In this document: positions 22,970 through 31,294 of the stretch, piece by piece | How positions within the stretch are numbered: position 1 is the first letter of the stretch | Layout of the letters: each line of letters opens with the position of its first letter | Assembly (NCBI GenBank): GCA_021829015.1 | Contig: JAJZOJ010000036.1 | Span: 1 to 35,366 of the forward strand | Direction: 5' to 3' | Origin: Microcaldota archaeon | GTDB taxonomy: Archaea > Micrarchaeota > Micrarchaeia > Micrarchaeales > Micrarchaeaceae | Length of the DNA: 35,366 bases | Made by a program: the position numbers and the translations under genes | Notes under the pieces: generated by a model | Seen by the model: the letters and a program-made list of their open reading frames with translations, nothing else | What the model was told of the DNA's origin: nothing | Database searches by the model: none

Positions 22970-24345
22970 TGGAAGGATTGCCGGTCAGGATAAGGGCCAC
23001 ATTCGCCAGGCTTAGGAAGGAGAGCAGCAAGTACCTTGAGATAAAGAGGATAAAGGGCTACTTCTTCGTGTACCAATCCACAAGCCGCTGGGACAAGGAG
23101 AAAGGCCGCCCGGTAAAGGTACCTACATACCTTGGCAGGATATACAACGACGGCACATTCAAGGAGGCCGCAAGGAAGAAGGAGAGAAAGATAGCAAAAC
23201 CCGAGACGGAAGAACAGGATGCAACGAAGCAGCTTACGCTCGTAACATCGGTGCAGAACGAGAAAAGGGGCAGAAACGAGAATGCGATCCTAAAGGCGCT
23301 CAGCACCAATGGAAAGATACCGATGTCGATTCTGGGCTCAATTATCGGTGTAAAGGAGACTGCCGCATTGTCCCAGGTGAAAAGACTGGAGGCGAGGTAC
23401 GGGATAAGGTACACGGCAGAGATAGACCCTGTGAAGCTGGGCTACGTGCAGTATCTAATAACCGTGAAATTCATCGGCAAATTCCCGGGGATCGATCAGC
23501 TAAGGAGCGTGCTTTCCGCAGAGCCTAGGGTGCAATTGGCACTCATAACAAAAGGCAGATACGACCTCATGATATACGCATTGTCAAAAAACATAGAAGA
23601 GGTAAACCACCTTGTACTTGACCTGAGGACCAGTCTGCCCTTTGATTCCACTTGGGGAACGGCCCCGATAATACATGGATATGGATACGTGCCCATCAGG
23701 CCGGAATTCATAGAGTCGCTAAAAGGCACGCTATTGACCAGGGAGTATGCGGTCCTCAAGGAATTGATAACAAACGGCAAGAGGGAATTCACAGACATCG
23801 ACGAATTATACGGGTTCGACAAGGGAAGGTCACAATACTCCTACCACAAGCTCAACGGTTCGGGAACGATAAGACGCATAACCATATGCATGCAGAACCT
23901 TCCGATAAGGTACATAGCAGCACTTATCGAGGATACCGTCAACTGGGAGCAATACAAGCGCAACAGGGACAAGTACCTTAGGGACATGATATCAGACAGC
24001 GGGCACATGCTAAACAAATACCTGCTCATATGGGATACAATAAATCCGGACGGCACTATACTCTATGCCCCAATATTCGACGACAACGACCTAAGCAGGG
24101 TAATAGAGTCAAGGGCCAAGCTTAACCTCGGAATCAATACCCGCACCTCGATAGTAACCTCGATAATAGTCGGCAGCTTCGGATACAGGCTTCTGGATAA
24201 CGATTATTCAGAACAACAGACAATACTTGTGCAAAAGTATGGAGACATCATGCCTGAACTGAAAGGCTATGGGCACAAGAGGCACGGCAGAAGAAATAGG
24301 AGCATTCGGAAAGACGTACGCGGGGTTGCTTATACTAGTCCTTGA
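22969..24345 (+). CDS. Lrp/AsnC-like regulator fused to a transposase-like N-terminal segment
   Basis: A 458-residue protein in several parts. Residues about 20-65 (YLEIKRIKGYFFVYQSTSRWDKEKGRPVKVPTYLGRIYNDG) look like the N-terminal segment of IS1634-type transposases. Residues about 105-145 form a helix-turn-helix (NAILKALSTNGKIPMSILGSIIGV). Residues about 147-225 form an Lrp/AsnC effector (RAM) domain (PVKLGYVQYLITVKFIG, VQLALITKGRYDLMIYAL). Another HTH-like segment starts near 258 (LTREYAVLKELITNGKREFTDIDELYGF). Beyond it is a region I cannot assign and a basic tail (GHKRHGRRNRSIRK). It is likely a DNA-binding regulator sensing a small ligand. It appears leaderless. Confidence 0.75.
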   Translation: MEGLPVRIRATFARLRKESSKYLEIKRIKGYFFVYQSTSRWDKEKGRPVKVPTYLGRIYNDGTFKEAARKKERKIAKPETEEQDATKQLTLVTSVQNEKRGRNENAILKALSTNGKIPMSILGSIIGVKETAALSQVKRLEARYGIRYTAEIDPVKLGYVQYLITVKFIGKFPGIDQLRSVLSAEPRVQLALITKGRYDLMIYALSKNIEEVNHLVLDLRTSLPFDSTWGTAPIIHGYGYVPIRPEFIESLKGTLLTREYAVLKELITNGKREFTDIDELYGFDKGRSQYSYHKLNGSGTIRRITICMQNLPIRYIAALIEDTVNWEQYKRNRDKYLRDMISDSGHMLNKYLLIWDTINPDGTILYAPIFDDNDLSRVIESRAKLNLGINTRTSIVTSIIVGSFGYRLLDNDYSEQQTILVQKYGDIMPELKGYGHKRHGRRNRSIRKDVRGVAYTSP

Positions 24346-24526
24346 ATATCAGTTTTGCTATGGTCTTGCTCATCTTTAGTTTCCCGTGGTAGTCGTCCCT
24401 AAATGTGGCGTTCCTGCCGTGATTGGCCATGCTAACCCTGGGGCATTTGTCATCGTTCAGGCTTGCGACAAAAACAACTTTCCTTTTGAACGAGTATAGC
24501 TTTCCCACTCTGGCGCTTTTCTTCAT
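24335..24526 (-). CDS. Small basic protein, unrecognised
   Basis: A 63-residue basic protein with a beta-rich first half (VGKLYSFKRKVVFVASLNDDKCPRVSM) and a second half NHGRNATFRDDYHGKLKMSKTIAKLIF. I recognise no family. Its 3' end overlaps the end of the convergent regulator by 11 bp. A TATA-like CTTTAAGATT at about 24551-24560 is placed for a leaderless start at 24526, which supports it as a real gene. Confidence 0.55.
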   Translation of the reverse strand: MKKSARVGKLYSFKRKVVFVASLNDDKCPRVSMANHGRNATFRDDYHGKLKMSKTIAKLIFKD

Positions 24527-24575
24527 TTTCTCATTATGGATTAATCCTGAAATCTTAAAGATTTTGCGATTGCAA

Positions 24576-25130
24576 CTATATGCTGGCCCAGAGCCTCTCG
24601 AAATGCGCCCTCAGCTCCCTGACCCTTGCTGGGTCCCGTATGACGTAAATGTGCTCGACGTTCCTGTGCATGCCGCTGAAGGTCAGGTTGGCGCTCCCGG
24701 TTATCGCTATGTCATCGGACAGGTAGATCTTCTCGTGGACGAACCTGTCCCTGGATACCTTGACAACCATGTTTAGGCTTATTCCCCTCCTCCTGGCAAA
24801 GGAAAGAGTCCCGAGGATTGCTATCATTAGCGATATGATTAGCGTGGTGTAGATGAACCCAAGGTATATTGATATCGCGTCAAGCAGCACAAGGAATAGT
24901 ATCGCCTTGACGTACGGCATGCCGAACCCTCCCTTGAGCACGGATCCCTTCCCTACGGCGCTCTCCGATGTTACGACGCGTACGCTTACACCGGAAGCCG
25001 CCCTTGCTGCGAGTACCTTTGCATAGCCGTTGCTTATGTACGGGGATACTATCATAAGCTTCCTAGCATGCGCTATAAGCGCATCAACCTGCTTGTAGGA
25101 ATCCTGGCCACTGTACGATTCGGCATCCAT
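24576..25130 (-). CDS. Phospholipase D-like protein with an internal membrane hairpin
   Basis: About 184 residues with one HKD motif: H137-E-K139...D145...G150-S-A-N153 (numbered from the TTG at 25145). The first half (LIAHARKLMIVSPYISNGYAKVLAARAASGVSVRVVTS) is typical PLD-nuclease core. Two hydrophobic helices (about 79-96 and 98-117) are inserted in the middle of the domain, which should anchor the catalytic part to the membrane. One HKD motif means it must dimerise, as in Nuc-type nucleases. ATG 25130 fits a TATA-like TTTTATT about 25 bp upstream. Its substrate (DNA or lipid) is unknown. Confidence 0.8.
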   Translation of the reverse strand: MDAESYSGQDSYKQVDALIAHARKLMIVSPYISNGYAKVLAARAASGVSVRVVTSESAVGKGSVLKGGFGMPYVKAILFLVLLDAISIYLGFIYTTLIISLMIAILGTLSFARRRGISLNMVVKVSRDRFVHEKIYLSDDIAITGSANLTFSGMHRNVEHIYVIRDPARVRELRAHFERLWASI

Positions 25131-25173
25131 CAGAGCTATATGCAACCACGGAATAAAAAGCAGCGCGTATGTT

Positions 25174-28100
25174 TCAATCCTTGCTCTGGTTCCTCGACAG
25201 GGCTATGGTCACCTTGGCGCCGAGTATGTCGATAACCGAGGTTTTTGCCCCATCCGGAAGCTTCCCGTTTATTGCAATCCTGTTCGCCCTCACTATCCCT
25301 TTTATCGTCTTCGCATTGCCCTCGAGAACTTTTTTCATGTTTTCGTCGACTGACACGTGAAGCGTAATGGTGTCGTGCCTTGTCAGGCCCTCATCCTTTC
25401 TCATGACCTGCGCCCTCCTTATTATCTCCCTGGCGAACAGTTCTTCTTTCAGCTCGTTGGATAGTTCGGTGTTTATGTCTACATGCAGCTTTGTGGCTCC
25501 GGAGCTTACCCATGCGCCGCCGCCCTCGCCCGCGTTCTCCACCACTGAAAAGTGGTTGGGTTTGATGTCGAATACGCCGGCATTAGTGTGCAGGGTGTAA
25601 TGGCCGTGCTCCTCTACCTCCTCTAAGACCTTTGAGGCATCCTGGTTCTTGAGCTCCGCTGCCACTGCCTGGGCATTGCCCTTGAATTCTGGGCCCAGCT
25701 CCCCGAATATCGGTACTATGGACCTGCCCCTCTCTGCACCTTTCTTGATCCTAACGGACTTGGAGTTCGCATACATCGCTATTAGGTTGCTCATTCTTTC
25801 CAGCGAGGAGATGGCAGAATCGCTGTTGGCTTCCACGATTATCTCGCTTATGGGCCACCTGAGCTTGGAGTTCCTTTCCTCCCTAAGGTAAAGCACTGAC
25901 CTGGATACTTCCTTGAGGAGCTCGAAGTCCTCCTCTAGTTCGTTGTTGGACAGTTTTGCCGAAGGCTTGGGCCACTTCTCCATGAATACGCTCTCGGCGC
26001 CGTGGTAGACGTCTTTGTATATGTACTCGCAGGAGAACGGCATTATGATGGATGCGAGTATTACCGTCTGTTTGAGTATGTATGAGTTCAGTACGGACAG
26101 CCTCTTGAGCCTGCCTTTAGTCGCCAGCTCCGCCCTCTGCTTTGCGAATTTCAGGTAGAACCTGCTGTAGTCCTCGAGGATGAATGAGCGTATCTCCTTC
26201 ACCGCGTTGTCTATCCTGTACTCGTCCATGTTTGCGGTAGTGTTTGCTATGAGCGTATTGAGCCTAGATAGTATCCATGCCTCCTCCTTCTCAAGTGATG
26301 CGACTGACGGGGGCCTTTTCTGCAGCTCTGGCTTTGATCCGGAAAGTGCGGCGAATTCCTTTACCAGTTCCGCAACGTTGTACAGTGTCATTATGTTGCC
26401 GTCAGCCTCGGTCAGCTCCGCCTTCTTGAGCTTCAGCTCAAGCCATCTCGGGTGGCTTGAGCACCACAGCCTGTATCCATCGGCAGATACTATGTTTAGG
26501 AGCTCGTTTCCTGAAACTGTGTTGCCAAGGTGCCTGTGCATCTCCTGGCCGAGCTCGTCCTTTATCATGCCGCCTATGTTCACGCGCTTGAATGGCGATT
26601 TGCCATAGACCGCAATCCCGGTCTTCAATAGAACGCTGAACCAGCCCCTTATCTGGTCCCTGCTCTCGGTTATCCAGTCCGCGGGGAACAGCCTCCTGAA
26701 CTCCTCGCCATTCAGGCTTGCGGTGTGCGATATGCCTGAATCGTACCACACGTCGAATATGTCTGGTATCCTTTTCATCTTCCCTCCGCATTTGCATGCG
26801 AATTCTATCGCATCCACATAGGGCTTGTGCAGGTCTACCGGCTCGGATCTAAGGCCTGCCCTGGAGACCAGCGCTTTCGGCGAGCCTATAACCTCCATTG
26901 CATCGCATGAGCTGCATATCCATATCGGTATGGGCGCGCCCCAGTACCTCTGCCTTGATACGCACCAGTCCGGGGAGCTCTCTATCCCGTCGGCAAACCA
27001 TTCAGATGCCGCTGCGGGGTGCCATGCTACCTTCCTGTTGGCGCTTATCATGCGTTTCTTTATCTTCTGGACGTTTATGAACCACTGCTCCGTTGCCCTG
27101 TATATCAGCTTGCTGTGGCAGCGCCAGCAGTGCGGGTAGCTGTGGCGTATCTGCTTCTCGAATAGCAGGCTGCCATTGTCCTTCAGCGCGTCAAGAACGC
27201 CCCGGTTGGCCTCCCCCGGAACCTTCAATCCCTTGAAATCCCCAGCCTCATCCGTATAGGCCGCATGCTGGTTTATCGGAGAGAACGCAGGCATCTTATG
27301 CTCCTTCCCGAGCTTGTAGTCCTCTGGGCCGTGCCCTGGCGCTACGTGCAGCAGCCCAGTGCCCTCGCTGACGCTCACGAAGCTCCTGCTCATTATGACG
27401 TAATGGTATTTGCCGAGCTCCTTCTGCTTCGGCACCCTTGCTGCAAGTGGGCTCTCATAGTAGAGGCCCTTGAGCTCGCTGCCCGCGAATTCGGACATCA
27501 CAGTCATGCTCTTCCCGAGTTGGCCTGAGAACGAATCCAGAAGCGCCTTGGCGATTATGTAGTGAATCCCCTCAGCCCTGACAAGCAGGTAAGGTTCCTC
27601 CGGGTTCGCGGCTATCGCGATGTTTGATGGCAGGGTCCATGGAGTAGTGGTCCATATGACCAGATACGTGTCCGCAGGCAGCTTGAGCCTCGGGCTGCCG
27701 CGTTTGGAATCAACCTTGAACCTTACGTAAATGGAATTGTCGTTCTCGTCCTCGTACTCGACCTCGGGCCCTTGTGCCGAGAGCACGGTCTCGCATCTCG
27801 GGCAGTATGCCAGCGGCGCAAGGTCCTTGTAAAGGAGGCCCTTGTCGCTCATGCCCTTGAATATCTCCCAGCCCTTGGCTATGTAGTAGTTCTCGTAGGG
27901 CATGTACACCGTGTCGAAGTCTAAGGACGAGCCGAACCTGAGGTATGTGGATATGGCGCTGCGTGCCTGCTCCTTGGCGTAGTCCTTGCATGCGATTATG
28001 AACTCCTCAACGCCTATGCGCTCCTTTATGTCCTGCTTGGAGGTCACGTTGAGCAGCTTCTCAACCTTTACCTCGATTGGAAGCCCGTGCACGTCGAAAC

Positions 28101-28326
28101 CGGCCCTGTCGTGCACCATCTGGCCCCTGTATCTCCTGTACCTCAGGACTATGTCCTTTATCGTTTCAACCCATATGTGGTGGCTGCCTAGCTCCCCTGT
28201 AACGTATGGGGGCCCGTCCAAAAAGTAGAACTTCTTCCCGTTCTTGTTTCGCTCGCGGATTTTGCCGTTAATCGAATGCTCTTTCCAGTAGTCGAGTATT
28301 TCTTGCTCCCTGGATTTCATGTCCAT
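25174..28326 (-). CDS. ileS: Isoleucyl-tRNA synthetase with altered signature motifs
   Basis: A 1050-residue IleRS that charges tRNA-Ile. The N-terminus DGPPYVTGELGSHHIWVETIKD carries the HIGH motif as G47-S-H-H50, with the first and third residues swapped (GXHH). The class I core is otherwise clear: GFDVHGLPIEVKVEK, the editing domain IWTTTPWTLPSNIAIA, SRQRYWGAPIPIW and DVWYDSGISH. The KMSKS loop is E595-M-H-R-H599 before LGN, losing the usual lysines. Cysteine pairs (CPRC, CWRC, CSSC, CKCGG) suggest zinc sites. It is the largest gene in the window and follows a small zinc protein by 15 bp. Confidence 0.95.
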   Translation of the reverse strand: MDMKSREQEILDYWKEHSINGKIRERNKNGKKFYFLDGPPYVTGELGSHHIWVETIKDIVLRYRRYRGQMVHDRAGFDVHGLPIEVKVEKLLNVTSKQDIKERIGVEEFIIACKDYAKEQARSAISTYLRFGSSLDFDTVYMPYENYYIAKGWEIFKGMSDKGLLYKDLAPLAYCPRCETVLSAQGPEVEYEDENDNSIYVRFKVDSKRGSPRLKLPADTYLVIWTTTPWTLPSNIAIAANPEEPYLLVRAEGIHYIIAKALLDSFSGQLGKSMTVMSEFAGSELKGLYYESPLAARVPKQKELGKYHYVIMSRSFVSVSEGTGLLHVAPGHGPEDYKLGKEHKMPAFSPINQHAAYTDEAGDFKGLKVPGEANRGVLDALKDNGSLLFEKQIRHSYPHCWRCHSKLIYRATEQWFINVQKIKKRMISANRKVAWHPAAASEWFADGIESSPDWCVSRQRYWGAPIPIWICSSCDAMEVIGSPKALVSRAGLRSEPVDLHKPYVDAIEFACKCGGKMKRIPDIFDVWYDSGISHTASLNGEEFRRLFPADWITESRDQIRGWFSVLLKTGIAVYGKSPFKRVNIGGMIKDELGQEMHRHLGNTVSGNELLNIVSADGYRLWCSSHPRWLELKLKKAELTEADGNIMTLYNVAELVKEFAALSGSKPELQKRPPSVASLEKEEAWILSRLNTLIANTTANMDEYRIDNAVKEIRSFILEDYSRFYLKFAKQRAELATKGRLKRLSVLNSYILKQTVILASIIMPFSCEYIYKDVYHGAESVFMEKWPKPSAKLSNNELEEDFELLKEVSRSVLYLREERNSKLRWPISEIIVEANSDSAISSLERMSNLIAMYANSKSVRIKKGAERGRSIVPIFGELGPEFKGNAQAVAAELKNQDASKVLEEVEEHGHYTLHTNAGVFDIKPNHFSVVENAGEGGGAWVSSGATKLHVDINTELSNELKEELFAREIIRRAQVMRKDEGLTRHDTITLHVSVDENMKKVLEGNAKTIKGIVRANRIAINGKLPDGAKTSVIDILGAKVTIALSRNQSKD

Positions 28327-28341
28327 GGAACTGCCCCTGGA

Positions 28342-28560
28342 TCATTCGCGGGCTTCGACCGGCTTGGCCTCAAGGCGCTTGTTCTTGAATGCCCTCCTCC
28401 TGTGCATGTTGCCCCAGCAGTCCTTGCATATGACAAGCCTTGTTACCTTCTGGACCCTCTGGGAGCTCTTTATGCAGTCGTTGCATATCTTCTTGTTGCA
28501 GTAGCCGCATGTCTCGCTCTTGTATATCTCCCTTTTGCATCTCTCGCATAGAAACGTCAT
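28342..28560 (-). CDS. Small zinc-binding protein upstream of ileS
   Basis: A 72-residue protein with four CxxC knuckles (C5/C8, C18/C21, C26/C29, C45/C48), enough for two zinc ions in a RING- or treble-clef-like cross-brace (CERC, CGYC, CNDC, CKDC). The C-terminus is basic (HRRRAFKNKRLEAK), suiting RNA binding. I recognise no named family. It is 15 bp upstream of ileS on the same strand, so it is probably the first gene of the ileS operon. Confidence 0.8.
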   Translation of the reverse strand: MTFLCERCKREIYKSETCGYCNKKICNDCIKSSQRVQKVTRLVICKDCWGNMHRRRAFKNKRLEAKPVEARE

Positions 28561-28688
28561 GAATGCACCTTAGGTTAGACTATCTGTTATTAGAAGCTAA
28601 AAAGCTTACTGCTCCGCCCGATGCGCGGCGCTGCGGGAATTCATGAGCCTTTTTATCCTTGCCCTACAGAAATAGTACTGGCGAGAAA

Positions 28689-29948
28689 GTGAGGGCATAC
28701 ATAAGGACATACGGCTGCACGCTTAACCAGGCCGACAGCGACATTATTTCGTCAGTGCTTTCAGCCGAGGGCATTGAGCTCTCCGCAAACGAAAAGGACG
28801 CAGAAGCCATAGTTGTCAACACATGCACCGTTAAGAACGCCACATCCCAGAAGATACTCTACAAGCTCTCGCAATTGGAAAATTCGGGCAAGAAAGTCGT
28901 TGTAACAGGATGCATGGCCTCGGCCAACAGGGACCTTATAGAGAGATACGCGCCTAACGCTAGCATAGTCACCGCCCCTAACGCCGCACGGATCGGAGAG
29001 GCCGTAGGGTCAAAGGAAAGAATGGTATTTGACTCATACTCTAAGGTAGACAGGCTGGAGATGTACAGGCCGGGTAGCGGCACGATCGCAAGGATACCGA
29101 TAAGCGACGGGTGCACGAGCAGCTGCACCTTCTGCGAGACCAGGTTCGCCAGAGGCGGGCTGAACAGCTTCCCAGAGCAGCTAATACTCAAGGCCATAGA
29201 GGCCAGCGTGGCCAATGGCGCGAAAGAGATACAGCTCACGTCGCAGGATACCGGCGCCTACGGCCTTGACAGGAACACCGACATAGCAAGGCTCATGCAC
29301 GCAATAACATACATTGAAGGCGACTTCAAGGTAAGGGTCGGGATGCTTAACCCCGAGCATCTGCACAGGTACATAGACGGGTTCTGCGAGGCCATGTGCG
29401 ACCGGAGATTCTACAGGTTCGCCCACATACCCATAGAATCGGGCAGCAATCCGGTGCTCAAGGCAATGGGCAGGCATTACACAGTGGATGAGTTGGAGAG
29501 TTATGTAGAAAGGCTTAGGGGCTCCGTTCCAGGAATTGCGATAGAGACGGACATAATAGTCGGATTCCCTACAGAGACAGATAAGGACTTCAAGGATACG
29601 GTAAGCTTCATAAGGCGGTGCAGACCCGAAGTGACGAACGTATCAAGGTTCGGGGCCAGGCCGCATGCCCCGTCGTCTAGGATGATGCAGAACAGCACGG
29701 AAACGATAAACTCAAGGAGCAGGGAGCTCTCAAGGGTAGTAAGAGGCGTGCAGAGTGGGACGAACAGCAGCCTCATAGGCAGCAGCATGGAAGTGCTCAT
29801 TACAGAATCGAACAGCAAATCAATGAACGGAAGGAGCCGCTCGTACAGGCAGGTCGTAATACCATCGGGCAGGGAGCTCGGCCTTGAGATCGGCGGAACG
29901 TATAATATGCTTATAAAAGCAGCGTCTGCAAATGTACTTTATGCGTAG
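28689..29948 (+). CDS. tRNA methylthiotransferase (MtaB/CDKAL1-like)
   Basis: About 419 residues, a radical SAM methylthiotransferase that probably converts t6A37 to ms2t6A37 in tRNA. The N-terminal cluster cysteines are C10 (TYGC), C46 (NTCT) and C75 (TGCM). The radical SAM cluster is C142-TSS-C146-TF-C149, and a C-terminal TRAM domain (from about MEVLITESNSK) binds tRNA. The order matches the archaeal/eukaryotic e-MtaB group. The frame is open to TTG 28659, but a TTTTTATCC box just upstream and the usual family start favour GTG 28689. gatD follows 2 bp later. Confidence 0.9.
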   Translation: MRAYIRTYGCTLNQADSDIISSVLSAEGIELSANEKDAEAIVVNTCTVKNATSQKILYKLSQLENSGKKVVVTGCMASANRDLIERYAPNASIVTAPNAARIGEAVGSKERMVFDSYSKVDRLEMYRPGSGTIARIPISDGCTSSCTFCETRFARGGLNSFPEQLILKAIEASVANGAKEIQLTSQDTGAYGLDRNTDIARLMHAITYIEGDFKVRVGMLNPEHLHRYIDGFCEAMCDRRFYRFAHIPIESGSNPVLKAMGRHYTVDELESYVERLRGSVPGIAIETDIIVGFPTETDKDFKDTVSFIRRCRPEVTNVSRFGARPHAPSSRMMQNSTETINSRSRELSRVVRGVQSGTNSSLIGSSMEVLITESNSKSMNGRSRSYRQVVIPSGRELGLEIGGTYNMLIKAASANVLYA

Positions 29949-29950
29949 GT

Positions 29951-31294
29951 GTGCCTTTGTATTCGGATGAGCTGCTCAGGGCATTCAAGAGGAACGGCAT
30001 AGCCCTAGGCGACACCATAAGCTTGGCAAAGGATGGCAAGGAAATGATCGGGGAGCTAATGCCCGGTACCGAGGCGGGCAGCAGCAACGTGATAGTCCTG
30101 AAGCTACCCAGCGGCTACAACATCGGCATATCCGTAACGCCCAAGACCGCGATAAAGAAGGTAAAGGGAGGCACTGGCACAATAAGATTCCCGCAGGGCC
30201 GCGCATCGGCCAGGAAGGGCCTTCCTAAGGTGACGCTGATATATACCGGGGGCACGATAGGCAGCAAGGTAGACTACAAGACCGGAGGAGTATACATGCT
30301 GACCAGACCTGAGGAATTGCTCCACGAGGTACCTGAGATATCCGAGATAGCGAGCCTTGTTGTAAGGAACCCGTTCAGCATAGCGAGCGAGGACATGTCA
30401 TACATGGAATGGCAGACCATAGCCGAGGAGATAGTCGCGGCATTCAAGGATAACTCACATGGTGTCGTGGTTACGATGGGCACCGACACGATGCATTATA
30501 CCGCCGCGGCATTGTCATTCATGCTCCACGACTTGAACGGCCCCGTGATAGTTACCGGTGCGCAGCGCAGCAGCGACCGGGGGTCCAGCGATGCGTTCCT
30601 CAACCTTGCATGCTCGGTAAGGCTTGCCGCTGATTCCGATGTGGCGGAAGTTGGGATATGCATGCACTCTACGAGTTCGGATGACGAATGCATGCTGATA
30701 AGGGGCACAAGGGCCCGGAAGATGCACACGTCGAGAAGGGACGCCTTCAGGCCGATAAACGACAGGCCCATAGCATACGTGGACAGGGATCTCAGGATAA
30801 AATACGCAAATGATTACAATAAATCGGTTGGGCACGTCAAGGATGCGCCGACCGCGGAAACCTCGTTCGAGGGCAAAGTCGCTCTCGTGAAGAGCTACCC
30901 CAACTCCGACCCGGGAATAATCGACTACTATGCGGACAAGGGGTACAAGGGGATAGTGATAGAGGGCACAGGGCTTGGCCACTTCCCTGCGTCAACCAAG
31001 CACGAGGAGCTGCTGTGGCTAAACCATGTAAGAGATGCGATAAAGAAGGGCATCATAGTGTGCATGACCTCACAGTGCCTCTACGGCAGGGTGAACGACA
31101 ACGTATACAGGAATCTCCGCCTGATAAGCGGTGCTGGTGTGATATACTGCGATGACATGCTGCCGGAGACCGCATATGTGAAGCTCGGCTGGCTGCTCGG
31201 CAACTTCGGGACAAAAGAATCGGAGCAGCTGATGTCCAAGGACCTGAGGCGTGAGACCAAGCCAAGGAGCGGATACGACGAATTCCTGGTGTGA
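29951..31294 (+). CDS. gatD: Glutamyl-tRNA(Gln) amidotransferase subunit D
   Basis: A 447-residue asparaginase-like subunit that releases ammonia from an amide donor for Glu-tRNA(Gln) conversion. After an N-terminal beta domain it shows the first catalytic threonine in T99-GGTI and the second site in VTMG-T178-D179-T. YCDDMLPETAYVKLGWLLG near the C-terminus is typical of GatD. The GTG start at 29951 lies 2 bp after the methylthiotransferase stop. It overlaps gatE by TGATG, so the two subunits are coupled. Confidence 0.96.
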   Translation: MPLYSDELLRAFKRNGIALGDTISLAKDGKEMIGELMPGTEAGSSNVIVLKLPSGYNIGISVTPKTAIKKVKGGTGTIRFPQGRASARKGLPKVTLIYTGGTIGSKVDYKTGGVYMLTRPEELLHEVPEISEIASLVVRNPFSIASEDMSYMEWQTIAEEIVAAFKDNSHGVVVTMGTDTMHYTAAALSFMLHDLNGPVIVTGAQRSSDRGSSDAFLNLACSVRLAADSDVAEVGICMHSTSSDDECMLIRGTRARKMHTSRRDAFRPINDRPIAYVDRDLRIKYANDYNKSVGHVKDAPTAETSFEGKVALVKSYPNSDPGIIDYYADKGYKGIVIEGTGLGHFPASTKHEELLWLNHVRDAIKKGIIVCMTSQCLYGRVNDNVYRNLRLISGAGVIYCDDMLPETAYVKLGWLLGNFGTKESEQLMSKDLRRETKPRSGYDEFLV

